A stretch of DNA of 64,000 nt from Pandoraea anhela (GTDB taxonomy: Bacteria; Pseudomonadota; Gammaproteobacteria; Burkholderiales; Burkholderiaceae): assembly GCF_902459655.1 (NCBI RefSeq), contig NZ_CABPSB010000015.1, positions 1 to 64,000 of the forward strand, written 5' to 3'. Positions 16,624 through 27,765 of the stretch are shown in pieces. The notes below the pieces were generated by a model. That model did no database searches and had not been told where the DNA came from. It saw nothing but the letters and a program-made list of their open reading frames with translations. The position numbers and the translations under genes are program-made. Position 1 is the first letter of the stretch. Every line of letters starts with the position of its first letter.

Positions 16624-18009
16624 TCAATGCGCCGCGAAGGTCACGCGCTCCGGCACCGGCTTGAAGACGCCGCGCTTGCTCCACAGCGGCATCAGCCAGA
16701 AAAATCCGAAGTAATACAGCGCACCGATCTGCGAGATGGCCGTCTTCACGGGCGTAGGCCCCTGAATCCCCAAATAGCCAAGCACGAAGAAAACGACGAC
16801 GAGAATCCCCAACAGCACCTTGTGGAATCCGGGACGATAACGGATCGACCTCACCGGGCTATGGTCCAGCCACGGCAGGAAGAACAGCGTAACCACCGCG
16901 CCGCCCATCACGACCACACCCCAGAACTTGGCTTCGGTCAGGAACATGAACACCAGCAGCAGCACCACACCGCCAGACGCCGCGACCTTGGTCGTCACCG
17001 CCGCTTTACCCTTGATCCACCAGACCGCCGTCACCAGCACCGCAATGCCCATGAGCACGTACTTGAAATCGTCGGTCGTGGCGCGCAGCATCGAATAGAA
17101 CGGCGTGAAATACCACACCGGCGCGATGTGCGGCGGCGTCTTGAGCGGATCGGACGGGATGAAGTTGTTCGCTTCGAGGAAGTACCCGCCCATCGTCGGC
17201 GCGAAGAACACGATGGCCGAGAACACCATCAGGAACACGCCCACGCCCATGATGTCGTGCACTGTGTAATACGGATGGAACGGAATGCCGTCGAGCGGGC
17301 GACCGTTTGCGTCTTTCTTGTCCTTGATCTCGATGCCGTCGGGGTTGTTCGATCCGACCTCGTGCAGCGCGATGATGTGCGCGACGATCAGCCCGATGAG
17401 CACCAGTGGGATCGCGATCACGTGGAACGCGAAGAAGCGGTTGAGCGTGGCATCAGAGACGACATAGTCGCCGCGAATCCACAGCGACAGGTCCGGACCG
17501 ATGAACGGGATGGCGGAGAACAGGTTCACGATCACCTGCGCGCCCCAGTACGACATCTGCCCCCACGGCAGCAGATAGCCCATGAACGCCTCGGCCATCA
17601 GGCACAGGAAGATCAGACAGCCGAACACCCATACCAGCTCGCGCGGCTTACGGTACGAACCGTACAGCAGCCCCCGGAACATGTGCAGATACACCACGAC
17701 GAAGAACATCGAGGCGCCCGTCGAGTGCATGTAGCGGATGAGCCAGCCCCACGGGACTTCGCGCATGATGAACTCGACGGACGCGAACGCGAGGTTGGCG
17801 TCGGGCTTGTAGTTCATCACCAGAAAAATGCCGGTGAGGATCTGGATCACCAGCACCAGCATGGCCAGGGAGCCGAAGAAGTACCAGAAGTTGAAATTTT
17901 TGGGCGCGTAATACTCGGACGCGTGGTCCTTCCAGAGCTGCGTGAGCGGAAACCGGCGATCGATCCAGCCCAGCACGCCCGTCGTGTCGACCTGTTTGTC
18001 GGCGGCCAT
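16624..18009 (-). CDS. petB: Cytochrome b, bc1 complex
   Basis: A 461-residue protein with eight membrane helices, fusing b6-like and subunit-IV-like parts. It carries haem-ligand histidines in the helices around HSTGASMFFVVVYLHMFRG and FFAFHVIAIP, and the Qo segment PWGQMSYWGAQVI. The Qo motif usually written PEWY is PVWY here (APVWYFTPFY), a variant I recall from other proteobacteria. It oxidises quinol and moves protons. Starts two bases after the petA stop. Confidence 0.96.
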   Translation of the reverse strand: MAADKQVDTTGVLGWIDRRFPLTQLWKDHASEYYAPKNFNFWYFFGSLAMLVLVIQILTGIFLVMNYKPDANLAFASVEFIMREVPWGWLIRYMHSTGASMFFVVVYLHMFRGLLYGSYRKPRELVWVFGCLIFLCLMAEAFMGYLLPWGQMSYWGAQVIVNLFSAIPFIGPDLSLWIRGDYVVSDATLNRFFAFHVIAIPLVLIGLIVAHIIALHEVGSNNPDGIEIKDKKDANGRPLDGIPFHPYYTVHDIMGVGVFLMVFSAIVFFAPTMGGYFLEANNFIPSDPLKTPPHIAPVWYFTPFYSMLRATTDDFKYVLMGIAVLVTAVWWIKGKAAVTTKVAASGGVVLLLVFMFLTEAKFWGVVVMGGAVVTLFFLPWLDHSPVRSIRYRPGFHKVLLGILVVVFFVLGYLGIQGPTPVKTAISQIGALYYFGFFWLMPLWSKRGVFKPVPERVTFAAH

Positions 18010-18011
18010 GA

Positions 18012-18626
18012 TTACGCTTCTCCTTTTTCGTCTTTACCGATCACGATCTTGGTGTCGTTCACGAACATGAAACGAGGAACGTCGAGATTCTGCGGCGCCG
18101 GCTTGTTCTTGAACACGCGGCCAGACATGTCGTAGGTCGATCCGTGACACGGGCACAGGAAGCCCGGATCCTTGCCCAGCGCGGGCTGAGCGCCCACCTG
18201 GTACGGTCCCGACGGAATACAGCCCAGATGCGTACAGACGCCGATGACGACAAGCAGGTCCTTGTGCTCGACACGCGCGCGAAACTCGTTCTTGGCGTAC
18301 TCGGGCATCGGGAAATTGAACGTCTGCCTGGAATCCGGATCGGCCAGTTCAGGCGTCACTTTGGACAGCGAAGCCAATTCTTCCGGCGTACGGCGCACGA
18401 TCCAGATGGGAAGTCCGCGCCAGGCCACCGTCATCTTTTCGCCCGGTTTGAGCTCGCTGACGTCGGCTTCGACGGGCGCTCCGCCAGCCTTGGCGCGCTC
18501 CGAGGGTTGGAGGGAACTGACGAAAGGAACCAACGTTGCAACGCCGCCCACGCCTCCAGCTACGGACGTTGCAATCAACAGATTCCGGCGGCTACAGTCG
18601 ACGGCCTTTTCTTGATTGTCACTCAT
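18012..18626 (-). CDS. petA: Rieske iron-sulfur protein, bc1 complex
   Basis: A 204-residue protein with an N-terminal membrane anchor (about 16-38, a Tat-type NLLIATSVAGGVGGVATL helix after SRR) and a soluble domain whose 2Fe-2S ligands are in CTHLGC and CPCHGS. ATG at 18626 (MSDNQEK) was preferred to a GTG four codons earlier. First gene of petABC-sspAB; it needs the Tat system encoded at 21.6-23.3 kb. Confidence 0.95.
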   Translation of the reverse strand: MSDNQEKAVDCSRRNLLIATSVAGGVGGVATLVPFVSSLQPSERAKAGGAPVEADVSELKPGEKMTVAWRGLPIWIVRRTPEELASLSKVTPELADPDSRQTFNFPMPEYAKNEFRARVEHKDLLVVIGVCTHLGCIPSGPYQVGAQPALGKDPGFLCPCHGSTYDMSGRVFKNKPAPQNLDVPRFMFVNDTKIVIGKDEKGEA

Positions 18627-19054
18627 CACAAGCCCCACACGGTTGAATTTGTATTTCCGTCAACCTTAAATCATACGCGAGCGTAAATGCCTGAAACAAC
18701 GGCAAAACGCCGCAGTCTCCTAGTGGTTTTCGCGTATTTTCAAAGGATTAACGTACCCTGCGGGTGGCTACCGCCCACCCGGGGTTTCGCTTCTGGGATG
18801 CTGCACGAGAGTCGCTATGATCGCCGCTTTCGTTGACGCGTGCACGACATTTAGTCATCATTTTCCCTGTCTCGCCCCGGTGACATCGTGCGCGGCCTGT
18901 GGCAATCGCGTGACATCGATGGACGTTGATCGACGTTACCGATGCCGTCATCCCGAGACCCGCATGAGATTACCGGTCAATTCAATGCCAATTCGTGATG
19001 GCTGGTGCAGCGATGCGCCCCCCGGCCACTCATTAAAAACAGCGGAGGAATGGC
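18627..19054. other. Divergent intergenic region between petA and mscL
   Basis: About 430 bases that must hold the petABC-sspAB promoter and the mscL promoter. No open frame with coding character and no obvious structured RNA was found. A plausible ribosome-binding GGAGG lies at 19043-19047 for mscL. Confidence 0.5.
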
Positions 19055-19501
19055 ATGAGCTTCATGTCGGAATTCAAGGAATTTGCCGTCAAGGGCAATG
19101 TGATCGATCTGGCCGTCGGTGTGATCATCGGCGGCGCGTTCGGCAAGATCGTCGATTCGGTCGTCAAGGACCTGATCATGCCGGTCGTCGGCGCCATCTT
19201 CGGCGGGCTGGACTTCTCCAGCAAATTCATCCTGCTCGGGTCGATTCCGCCGGACTTCAAGGGCAATCCGACGTCCTATGCCGATCTCACCAAAGCCGGC
19301 GTCGCCGTGTTCGGATACGGCAACTTCATCACCGTCGCCCTGAACTTCCTGATTCTGGCGTTCATCATCTTCCTGATGGTCAAGCAGATCAACCGCCTCA
19401 AGCGCCCCGCCCCGGAAGCCCCGACCGCGCCGGCGCCGACCCCGGAAGATATCGTTTTGCTGCGCGAAATCCGCGACAGCCTCAAGAAGCAGAACGGGTA
19501 A
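19055..19501 (+). CDS. mscL: Large-conductance mechanosensitive channel MscL
   Basis: A 148-residue channel subunit with the conserved start [22 protein letters not shown]1 (about 17-40), a periplasmic loop, TM2 (about 85-108) and a cytoplasmic helix with a Pro-rich linker ([14 protein letters not shown]). It opens on hypo-osmotic shock to release solutes. Strong GGAGG before the ATG. Stands alone, convergent with the Nif3-like gene. Confidence 0.96.
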   Translation: MSFMSEFKEFAVKGNVIDLAVGVIIGGAFGKIVDSVVKDLIMPVVGAIFGGLDFSSKFILLGSIPPDFKGNPTSYADLTKAGVAVFGYGNFITVALNFLILAFIIFLMVKQINRLKRPAPEAPTAPAPTPEDIVLLREIRDSLKKQNG

Positions 19502-19546
19502 ATCGCCGGCATTGCGCGCCTGCCCCGGATCGTCCGGGGCAGGTCG

Positions 19547-20296
19547 TCAGGCCGGGTTCGGCATGTCGAAGAAGCGATGTTCGAGCCCGAAGCGCTCGGC
19601 GAGGTGTTCGCCCACCGCGCTGGCGCCCCCGCGTTCGGTCGCGTGATGCCCCGCCGCCAGGTATCCCACGCCGCTTTCCAGCGCGAGATGTTGCGTCGGT
19701 TCAGACACTTCGCCGCTGATGTAGACGTCGGCCCCGGCAGCTATGGCCGCCTCGAAGAAACCTTGCGCGCCGCCGGTACACCACGCCACGCGGCGCACCT
19801 CACGGTTCGGATCGCCCAGCATCAGCGGCTTGCGTCCCAATTGCCGTTCGACGTGAGCCGCAAGGGCCGCCAATGTCGTGGGTTGCGCCGGCGCACCCAG
19901 CCAACCCAGCTGATCGGGGCCGAAACGGCCACCATCGTCGGCAAACCCCAGCAACTTGCCGAGTTGCGCGTTGTTACCCAGTTCGGGGTGGGCGTCGAGC
20001 GGCAGGTGGAAGGCGAACAGATTGATGTCGTTGCCGATCAGCAGGCCGAGACGCTTACGCTTCATCCCGGTAATGCGGGCATCTTCGTTCTTCCAGAAGT
20101 AACCATGGTGGACGAGGACGGCATCGGCGCCCCAGTCGCACGCGGCCTCGAGAAACGCCTGGCTGGCGGTCACGCCGGTGGCGATCTTTTGGACCCGGTC
20201 GCGCCCCTCGACCTGTAGGCCGTTGGGGCAGTAATCGCGAAATTGCGCGATTTGCAGGGTATCGTTCAGATACAATTCCAGTTCAACACGATTCAT
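19547..20296 (-). CDS. Nif3/YbgI-like dinuclear metal-centre protein
   Basis: A 249-residue NIF3 family protein with the metal-binding HHGYFW segment near residue 64, HLPLDAHPE near 97 and the C-terminal GHHATERGG (about 216-224). Members form toroidal hexamers with two metals; the biochemical role is unsettled despite the label GTP cyclohydrolase I type 2. Divergent from the protease gene with only 18 bases between start codons. Confidence 0.9.
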   Translation of the reverse strand: MNRVELELYLNDTLQIAQFRDYCPNGLQVEGRDRVQKIATGVTASQAFLEAACDWGADAVLVHHGYFWKNEDARITGMKRKRLGLLIGNDINLFAFHLPLDAHPELGNNAQLGKLLGFADDGGRFGPDQLGWLGAPAQPTTLAALAAHVERQLGRKPLMLGDPNREVRRVAWCTGGAQGFFEAAIAAGADVYISGEVSEPTQHLALESGVGYLAAGHHATERGGASAVGEHLAERFGLEHRFFDMPNPA

Positions 20297-20314
20297 ATAA
20301 GGCCTCGCTCTTTC

Positions 20315-21532
<1,218 letters not shown>

Positions 21533-21547
21533 TCGAAGCGGCGGGCA

Positions 21548-21583
21548 ATAAAAAAGCACGAGACGCTACCCGTGCTTTTTTTG
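21548..21583. terminator. Bidirectional rho-independent terminator
   Basis: AAAAAGCACG and CGTGCTTTTT form a 10-bp stem with T runs on both strands, between the protease gene and the convergent tatC. Confidence 0.88.
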
Positions 21584-21627
21584 CTTCGGCGCGAGATGGC
21601 AAAGCATTCTGCTATCCCGCCCCCGGA

Positions 21628-22431
21628 TTACGACGTGGCTTCCCCATTGCCTTCGCTATCGCTCTTCTCCCCACTTTGCGGTTGCTGGCCTTGCTTGACG
21701 AACAGACGCGCGGCAATCAGCCCGAGTTCGTAGAGAATGCACAGCGGCACGGCGAGCAACAGTTGCGAGAGGATGTCCGGCGGCGTCACGACCGCCGCGA
21801 GCACGAAAGCCCCCACCACCACATACGGACGAATCTGCTTGAGCTTCTCGATGCTCACCACGCCCATGCGCGCGAGCACCACGACGACGACCGGCACTTC
21901 GAAAGTCACGCCGAACGCCATGAACATCGTGAGAACGAAACTCAGGTAATTGTCGATATCGGTGTTCATCTCCGCGCCCAATGGCTGGTTGTAATGCGCG
22001 ATGAAGTGGAACACCGTCGGGAAGACGAGGAAGTAAGCGAACGCCATGCCGATCAGAAACAGCGTGTAGCTGCTCACGACCAGCGGCATGACCAGTTTCT
22101 TCTCGTGCTGATACAGCCCCGGCGCAATAAACGCCCAGATCTGATACAGCACGATCGGCAGCGCGATCACGAACGCAACCATCAACGTGACTTTCATCGG
22201 CACGAAGAACGAACCGGTGATGTCCGTGACGATCAGCTTGCCGTCGGCCGGCAGCGACTGCGTGAGCGGCCGGGCGAGCAAACGGAAGATGTCGGGCGCC
22301 CAATAAACCAGCGAAAGGAACACGACGATCACTGCGGTGCCCGCACGAATGATGCGGTTGCGCAGCTCGATCAGGTGCGAGATGAAGGTCTCTTCGGCAC
22401 CCCCTTCGGGGATTTGTTTCTCGTCGCTCAC
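21628..22431 (-). CDS. tatC: Sec-independent translocase subunit TatC
   Basis: A 267-residue integral membrane protein with six helices and the conserved cytoplasmic start region FISHLIELRNRIIRA; also FAYFLVFPTVFHF. It recognises twin-arginine signal peptides. The start is GTG (MSDEKQIPEGG). Last of tatABC; the gap to tatB is 114 bases, so a small internal signal is possible. The local Tat substrate petA is nearby. Confidence 0.96.
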   Translation of the reverse strand: MSDEKQIPEGGAEETFISHLIELRNRIIRAGTAVIVVFLSLVYWAPDIFRLLARPLTQSLPADGKLIVTDITGSFFVPMKVTLMVAFVIALPIVLYQIWAFIAPGLYQHEKKLVMPLVVSSYTLFLIGMAFAYFLVFPTVFHFIAHYNQPLGAEMNTDIDNYLSFVLTMFMAFGVTFEVPVVVVVLARMGVVSIEKLKQIRPYVVVGAFVLAAVVTPPDILSQLLLAVPLCILYELGLIAARLFVKQGQQPQSGEKSDSEGNGEATS

Positions 22432-22545
22432 GTCGACTTATCCAGGAATGAAGCCGGCACAGTGCCAGATAGCGGGAAGTTCGGGCGGTTGATCTCGGGA
22501 GGGTCTTGACCGATCTCCACAGGTCTCGAAAGGCCTCGGAATCCC

Positions 22546-23088
22546 TCAGAAGAACTTGACGGGTCGACGCAGCTTGGCCGGCGTATGACGCGCCACGCGC
22601 GCCGCCCCCGACTGCACCCGTGTTCGGGTCGTGCTGGCTTGCTTGAACCAGATGGGCGTGGCGGCCCGCCGCACGCGCCAGTTGCGACGCCGGGTCGACG
22701 CCCGAATACTCGACGTCACCACCGGCTCGGCGAGATAGCCATCGGAATATCCGGTCGCTGCATCGGTCCCACCGCCAGCGATTTCGCCCGACGACGTGCC
22801 GGTCGCACTCGCCCAGGCGTCGTTGAGCGACTCCTCCTGCTCATGCAACTGCTTCTGAACGGTGTTCTGAGCGCTGCGGGCCGCGTCCTCGAACTGGGTG
22901 CGCATGTTGCGCAACTCGTCGAGCTCCATCTCGCGGCTCACTTCGGCCTTCACGTCGTTGATATAGCGCTGCGCACGCCCGAAGAGCGCACCCGCCGTGC
23001 GGGCAACCTTGGGCAGACGCTCAGGACCGATCACGACCAGCGCGACCACGCCGATCAACATGAGTTTGGAAAGACCGAGATCGATCAT
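22546..23088 (-). CDS. tatB: Sec-independent translocase subunit TatB
   Basis: A 180-residue protein with one N-terminal membrane helix (MIDLGLSKLMLIGVVALVVI), the hinge GPERLP and an amphipathic helix, then a charged cytoplasmic domain. Its last 40 residues are unusually basic (many Arg/Lys). Lies 12 bases after tatA. Confidence 0.94.
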   Translation of the reverse strand: MIDLGLSKLMLIGVVALVVIGPERLPKVARTAGALFGRAQRYINDVKAEVSREMELDELRNMRTQFEDAARSAQNTVQKQLHEQEESLNDAWASATGTSSGEIAGGGTDAATGYSDGYLAEPVVTSSIRASTRRRNWRVRRAATPIWFKQASTTRTRVQSGAARVARHTPAKLRRPVKFF

Positions 23089-23100
23089 GTCGACGCCGGC

Positions 23101-23346
23101 TTAGCCTTGCTTGTGATTGCTCGCGTCCTTGGCCTGCACGTCGATGGTGGTCGAATCGCGCAGTTCCTTGGCAGCCGCCGGGTCTTCCTTGGCACCGGGG
23201 GCGCCTTCGCCTTCCTTCATGCCGTCCTTGAAGCCCTTGACCGCGCCACCGAGGTCGCTGCCGATATTACGCAGCTTCTTGGTGCCGAACACCATCATCA
23301 CGATCACCAGCACGATCAGCCAGTGCCAAATACTCAACGAACCCAT
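23101..23346 (-). CDS. tatA: Sec-independent translocase subunit TatA
   Basis: An 81-residue pore-forming subunit: membrane helix ([20 protein letters not shown]), hinge [14 protein letters not shown], amphipathic helix and charged tail. ATG at 23346 has AAGGAG seven bases upstream and is preferred to a GTG two codons earlier. First gene of tatABC. Confidence 0.95.
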   Translation of the reverse strand: MGSLSIWHWLIVLVIVMMVFGTKKLRNIGSDLGGAVKGFKDGMKEGEGAPGAKEDPAAAKELRDSTTIDVQAKDASNHKQG

Positions 23347-23631
23347 GACCACTCTCCTTGCGTTTGCTTACCCCTGCCGCTTCGCGACGAGGTTTTGTCG
23401 AGCCCGACTGCCCGCGACCCCGTGGTCTGCTGCGCAGCGCGCTGTGTTTGCCCCGTGTTTCGCGACCACGTGCCCCATTGTGGCACATTGCACGTCACGT
23501 CCAGCATCGTAACCGCGCACGGCGCCGGGTAGAAATAAATGTTTCGTGAAACCTTTCCCGATGCGTGAGCGTTGCACGTTCTGGCCATATAACGCGGCAA
23601 GACGTCACGTTATTCCCGGAAAACTCGCTGT

Positions 23632-24006
23632 TTACATGCGCTTCCACGGCCGCGGTCCGGCCAGAATGTGCATGTGAAGATGATAAACCTCCTGGCCGCC
23701 GCCCGGCCCGGTGTTCATCACGACGCGAAAACCGTTGCCCTCGATGTTCGTCGCATCGCCGTCGAAGCGATAGCCCTGTTCGGCGGCCAGCTTCGGCGCG
23801 AGCAGCATCATCTTGCCCAGCAGCGCCTGATCTTCCGGCTGGCAATCCTGCAACGTGGCGATGTGCTTGCGCGGCACCATCAGCAGATGCAGATCCGCGG
23901 CCGGATTGATGTCCTTGAATACCACGACGTCGTCGTCGGCATAGACTTGTGCGCTCGGGATCTGCCCGGCGACGATTTTGCAGAAGATACAGTTTTCGTG
24001 CGTCAT
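23632..24006 (-). CDS. hinT: HIT-family purine nucleoside phosphoramidase (HinT-like)
   Basis: A 124-residue HIT protein with CIFCKIVAGQIPS near the start and the histidine triad VYHLHMHIL near residue 110. It hydrolyses adenosine phosphoramidates. The hisE - DUF4870 - hinT - tatA order is typical of this lineage. Confidence 0.93.
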   Translation of the reverse strand: MTHENCIFCKIVAGQIPSAQVYADDDVVVFKDINPAADLHLLMVPRKHIATLQDCQPEDQALLGKMMLLAPKLAAEQGYRFDGDATNIEGNGFRVVMNTGPGGGQEVYHLHMHILAGPRPWKRM

Positions 24007-24055
24007 GCGTGTGTCTTCCTCTTGAGCTTCCTTGCTTTGCGTGGGATCGCGGCGC

Positions 24056-24487
24056 TCAGGCCCGCGTCGCGTACATGGGTTTGTTGTCGTTCAGGTAGAG
24101 CCAGCCCTTGACGATTCGATACAGCGTCCAGATGCCCAGCACCCAGAGAATCGCAAAGCCGACCAGCACCACGGCAAGCGCCAGACCGAGCACCGCCCAT
24201 GCCACCGACCACCAGAAGGTCCGGATCTGCCACGTGAAGTGCGAAGCGTAGAGCGTGCCGACGGCGTCGTCGCGCTTGATGTAATTGATGATGATGGCCA
24301 CGATGGCCGTAACACCGCCCGTGAGCCAGAACAACGCATAAAGCGCGTAAAGCACGTGCGTGAGCTTGCGCATCGCGCGCTCCTGCTCCTCGGTCGGGGC
24401 AGTCACGATATTGGGCGCGTTCACGGTATAGGGATGGTCCGGGCTGCCGGGGGAGCCGGACGAGCCGGGGCTATGCGGATCGTTCAT
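24056..24487 (-). CDS. DUF4870-like membrane protein
   Basis: A 143-residue protein with a Pro/Gly/Ser-rich N-terminal tail (1-35) and three to four membrane helices (about 45-65, 90-115, 115-130). The pattern matches the DUF4870 family; no function is known. Between hisE and hinT in the same direction. Confidence 0.75.
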   Translation of the reverse strand: MNDPHSPGSSGSPGSPDHPYTVNAPNIVTAPTEEQERAMRKLTHVLYALYALFWLTGGVTAIVAIIINYIKRDDAVGTLYASHFTWQIRTFWWSVAWAVLGLALAVVLVGFAILWVLGIWTLYRIVKGWLYLNDNKPMYATRA

Positions 24488-24589
24488 GAAGCGCCTCCTC
24501 TTGAAAGCCTGCCCGCCCCGACGCGGCGATACGGTCGAAGGCGGCAGTGACGGACGGATGAAGCCGGCTCGTCGACAAACAACGCGGCA

Positions 24590-24946
24590 TCAGTCCGCGT
24601 GCTCGCCGCGCGTGCCGCGTTGCGCCTTCTCGACGAGCCCCGACAGTCCTTCGCGGCGCGCCAGTTCGGCGAGCACTTCGTTCGGGCTCAGGTCATGATG
24701 GGCGAGCAACACCATGCAGTGGAACCATAGATCGGCGGTCTCGTTGACCAGCTTCCGGCGCAGATCGTCGGCACCGCCGATACGAATGTCCTTGGCGGCA
24801 AGCACGACTTCCGTCGCTTCTTCGCCGATCTTCTTGCAAATGGCGTCGTCGCCCTTGTGGAACAGACGGGCCACGTACGACTTGTCGGGATCGCCGCCCT
24901 TACGCGAGGCGATCACTTCGGCAACACGTTCGAGCGTATCGTTCAT
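24590..24946 (-). CDS. hisE: Phosphoribosyl-ATP pyrophosphohydrolase
   Basis: A 118-residue all-helical MazG-like enzyme for step 2 of histidine synthesis; active-site acidic residues are in [14 protein letters not shown] and [17 protein letters not shown] at 24946 was chosen over a longer open frame because the latter overlaps hisI. The gap to hisI is five bases. Confidence 0.95.
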   Translation of the reverse strand: MNDTLERVAEVIASRKGGDPDKSYVARLFHKGDDAICKKIGEEATEVVLAAKDIRIGGADDLRRKLVNETADLWFHCMVLLAHHDLSPNEVLAELARREGLSGLVEKAQRGTRGEHAD

Positions 24947-24951
24947 GGTGC

Positions 24952-25353
24952 TCACTTGTCGTAAATCTTGCTCGGGTCCTTGAGCACCGGTTCGACGGTA
25001 GTCCACTGCCCCGTCTCGGCGTTGCCCTCGAACTTCTGGAAGAAGCAGGAGTGACGGCCGGTATGGCACGCGATCCCGTCGTTCTGCGTGACCTTGAGCA
25101 GCACCACGTCTTCATCGCAATCGAGACGGATCTCGTGCACCTTCTGCACGTGGCCCGATTCCTCGCCCTTGTGCCACAGACGCTTGCGCGAGCGCGAGTA
25201 ATAGACGGCCTCGCCGATTTGCACCGTGCGCGCGAGCGCTTCACGGTTCATCCAGGCGAACATCAGCACGTCGTTGCTGCCGACTTCCTGCGCGATCACG
25301 GGCACGAGGCCCTGCGCGTCCCAACTAACCTTGTCCAGCCAATTCTGAGTCAT
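24952..25353 (-). CDS. hisI: Phosphoribosyl-AMP cyclohydrolase
   Basis: A 133-residue zinc enzyme for step 3 of histidine synthesis, with [11 protein letters not shown] and the zinc-site [13 protein letters not shown]. Separate from HisE, as usual in beta-proteobacteria (they are fused in enterobacteria). Confidence 0.96.
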   Translation of the reverse strand: MTQNWLDKVSWDAQGLVPVIAQEVGSNDVLMFAWMNREALARTVQIGEAVYYSRSRKRLWHKGEESGHVQKVHEIRLDCDEDVVLLKVTQNDGIACHTGRHSCFFQKFEGNAETGQWTTVEPVLKDPSKIYDK

Positions 25354-25370
25354 GATGCGTCGATTTCCGT

Positions 25371-26144
25371 TCAGAGGCGTACCGAAATGCCTTTATCGGC
25401 CATGAAGCGCTTCGCTTCGCCGACCGTGTGCTCGCCATAGTGAAAGATGCTCGCGGCGAGCACCGCGTCCGCATGGCCTTGCGTCACGCCGTTGGCCAGA
25501 TCGGCCAGCGATCCCACGCCGCCCGAGGCGATCACGGGAATGCTCACGGCGTCCGACACTGCGCGGGTGAGCGCCAGATCGAAACCGCTCTTGGTGCCGT
25601 CGCGATCCATGCTCGTGAGCAGGATTTCGCCGGCGCCCAGCGCTTCGATCTGCTTTGCCCACGCCACGGCGTCCAGGCCGGTGTTCTTGCGCCCGCCATG
25701 CGTGAAGACTTCCCAGCGCGGCGCTTCGCCGTCGGCCGAGACACGCTTGGCGTCGATCGCCACGACGATGCACTGCGAGCCGTACTTGGCTGCCGCGTCG
25801 GCCACCAGTTGCGGGTTCGCTACGGCCGACGAGTTCATGCTGACCTTGTCGGCGCCGGCATTGAGCAGACGTCGCACGTCCGCGACTTCACGCACGCCGC
25901 CGCCCACCGTCAGCGGGATGAAGACCTGCGCGGCCACCGCTTCGATGATCGGCAGAATGAGATCGCGCCCGTCGGAGGTCGCGGTGATGTCGAGGAACGT
26001 CAGTTCGTCGGCGCCCTGCTCGTCATAGCGGCGGGCGATCTCGACGGGGTCGCCCGCGTCGCGAAGTTCGACGAAATTGACGCCCTTGACCACGCGGCCG
26101 GCCGTCACGTCCAGACACGGGATGATGCGTTTAGCGAGAGCCAT
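25371..26144 (-). CDS. hisF: Imidazole glycerol phosphate synthase, cyclase subunit HisF
   Basis: A 257-residue TIM barrel starting [20 protein letters not shown], with the catalytic Asp in CLDVT near residue 11 and the second Asp in [15 protein letters not shown] near 130. It uses ammonia from HisH to make IGP and AICAR. MALAKR at 26144 is the family start. Confidence 0.97.
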   Translation of the reverse strand: MALAKRIIPCLDVTAGRVVKGVNFVELRDAGDPVEIARRYDEQGADELTFLDITATSDGRDLILPIIEAVAAQVFIPLTVGGGVREVADVRRLLNAGADKVSMNSSAVANPQLVADAAAKYGSQCIVVAIDAKRVSADGEAPRWEVFTHGGRKNTGLDAVAWAKQIEALGAGEILLTSMDRDGTKSGFDLALTRAVSDAVSIPVIASGGVGSLADLANGVTQGHADAVLAASIFHYGEHTVGEAKRFMADKGISVRL

Positions 26145-26182
26145 GATATTGGCGAGCGAGACGGGGTCAGCCGTCGTCCCGC

Positions 26183-26932
26183 TTATGCCGCTCCTTCGGA
26201 AAGCTCGTCGGCACGCGTTTGCGCCGCCGAGAAATTCAGATCGCCCGAGTAGATGGCGCGGCCGCAGATGACGCCTTGGACGCCTTCCCCCTCGACCTTG
26301 CACAGGGCATCGATATCTTCCAGGTTCGACAGACCGCCGCTGGCGATCACCGGCACGGTCACGGCCTGCGCCAGGCGCACGGTCGCGTCGATGTTGATGC
26401 CCTGGAGCATGCCGTCGCGGCCGATATCGGTGTAGATGATCGACTCGACGCCGTAATCCTCGAACTTGCGCGCCAGATCCACGACTTCATGGCCGGTGAG
26501 CTTGCTCCAGCCGTCGGTGGCGACTTTGCCGTCCTTGGCGTCGAGGCCGACGATGATATGCCCGCCGAACGCGCTGCATGCATCGCGCAGGAAGCCGGGA
26601 TTCTTCACCGCCGCCGTGCCGATGATGACGTACGACAACCCGTCGTCGAGATAGCGTTCGATGGTCCCCAGGTCACGAATGCCGCCGCCAAGCTGCACAG
26701 GAATGTCAGCGCCCACTTCCTGAATGATGGCGCGGATGGCCGCTTCGTTACGCGGCTTGCCGGCAAATGCGCCGTTCAAGTCCACCAGATGGAGACGGCG
26801 CGCGCCCTGATCGACCCAATGTCGGGCCATGGCGGCGGGGTCCTCCGAGAATACGGTGGCTTGATCCATGTCGCCTTGTTTGAGGCGAACACATTGACCG
26901 TCTTTAAGGTCGATGGCCGGGATGAGCAGCAT
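26183..26932 (-). CDS. hisA: ProFAR isomerase HisA
   Basis: A 249-residue TIM barrel with [20 protein letters not shown] (first catalytic Asp) and [16 protein letters not shown] (second Asp). ATG at 26932 is the family start; a TTG two codons earlier was rejected. 38 bases before hisF. Confidence 0.96.
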   Translation of the reverse strand: MLLIPAIDLKDGQCVRLKQGDMDQATVFSEDPAAMARHWVDQGARRLHLVDLNGAFAGKPRNEAAIRAIIQEVGADIPVQLGGGIRDLGTIERYLDDGLSYVIIGTAAVKNPGFLRDACSAFGGHIIVGLDAKDGKVATDGWSKLTGHEVVDLARKFEDYGVESIIYTDIGRDGMLQGINIDATVRLAQAVTVPVIASGGLSNLEDIDALCKVEGEGVQGVICGRAIYSGDLNFSAAQTRADELSEGAA

Positions 26933-27123
26933 AGGCAATCGTGAAACGTCGCTAGTGGGAAGTAAAAGGGATTCGCGAGGTACGCGGACAACACAAAACC
27001 GACCCCGGTCTTGCCGGACTCCGGCGCGTCGGGATCGGATTTATCAACATGACACAGTATAAGCCGTGATGGAGAGCAAGCTCTGGGAGGAAACCGCGAG
27101 CCGCCGCACCGCACGGGTATTCA

Positions 27124-27765
27124 TCAGGGCTTCCACTGCGCAAAATTGCGATAAAGCGCAAGGCCGGCCTGGGCGCTCTTTTCCGGGTGAAACTGGGTGG
27201 CGAAGATATTATCTTGGGCCACAGCACAGGTAAAGGGCACTCCATAGACCGTTTCGCCGGCCGTCAGTTCGGGCCTGGCGGGCACCACGTAGTAGCTGTG
27301 CACGAAGTAAAAATAGCTGTCGTCGGGCACGCCGGCCCAGATCGGGTGATTGCCCTGCGTCTGACGCACGCGGTTCCAGCCCATTTGCGGCACTTTGAAG
27401 CGCGAACCGTCGTCCTGCACCTGACCTTCGAGATCGAAGCGCACCACGCGCCCCGGCAGCAGGCCGAGCGCGGGCGTGTTGCCCTCGTCCGACATATCGA
27501 ACAGCATCTGCTCGCCCACGCACACGCCGAACATCGGCTTGGTGGCGGCGGCCTCGACGACCGCTTCGCGCAGCCCCGACTCGTTCAGGCAGCCCATGCA
27601 GTCGCGCATCGCGCCCTGCCCCGGCAGCACCACGCGGTCGGCGGCGCGAATCTCGGCGGCGTCGCTGCTGATGCTCACGTCGGCCTCGGGGGCTGCGGCC
27701 CGCAGCGCCTGATAGACCGAGCGCAGGTTGCCCATTCCGTAGTCGACAATCGCAATCTTATTCAT
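27124..27765 (-). CDS. hisH: Imidazole glycerol phosphate synthase, glutamine amidotransferase subunit HisH
   Basis: A 213-residue class I amidotransferase starting [17 protein letters not shown], with the nucleophile in GVCVGEQ near residue 84 and His/Glu in ATQFHPEKS. It supplies ammonia to HisF. The start overlaps the marC stop as ATGA. A 190-base gap without a gene separates it from hisA. Confidence 0.96.
   Translation of the reverse strand: MNKIAIVDYGMGNLRSVYQALRAAAPEADVSISSDAAEIRAADRVVLPGQGAMRDCMGCLNESGLREAVVEAAATKPMFGVCVGEQMLFDMSDEGNTPALGLLPGRVVRFDLEGQVQDDGSRFKVPQMGWNRVRQTQGNHPIWAGVPDDSYFYFVHSYYVVPARPELTAGETVYGVPFTCAVAQDNIFATQFHPEKSAQAGLALYRNFAQWKP

Noticed and set aside
16618-18135. 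A 505-codon plus-strand frame opposite cytochrome b.
   Set aside because: Composition dominated by Arg, His, Asp and Glu, typical of an antisense shadow of a membrane-protein gene.
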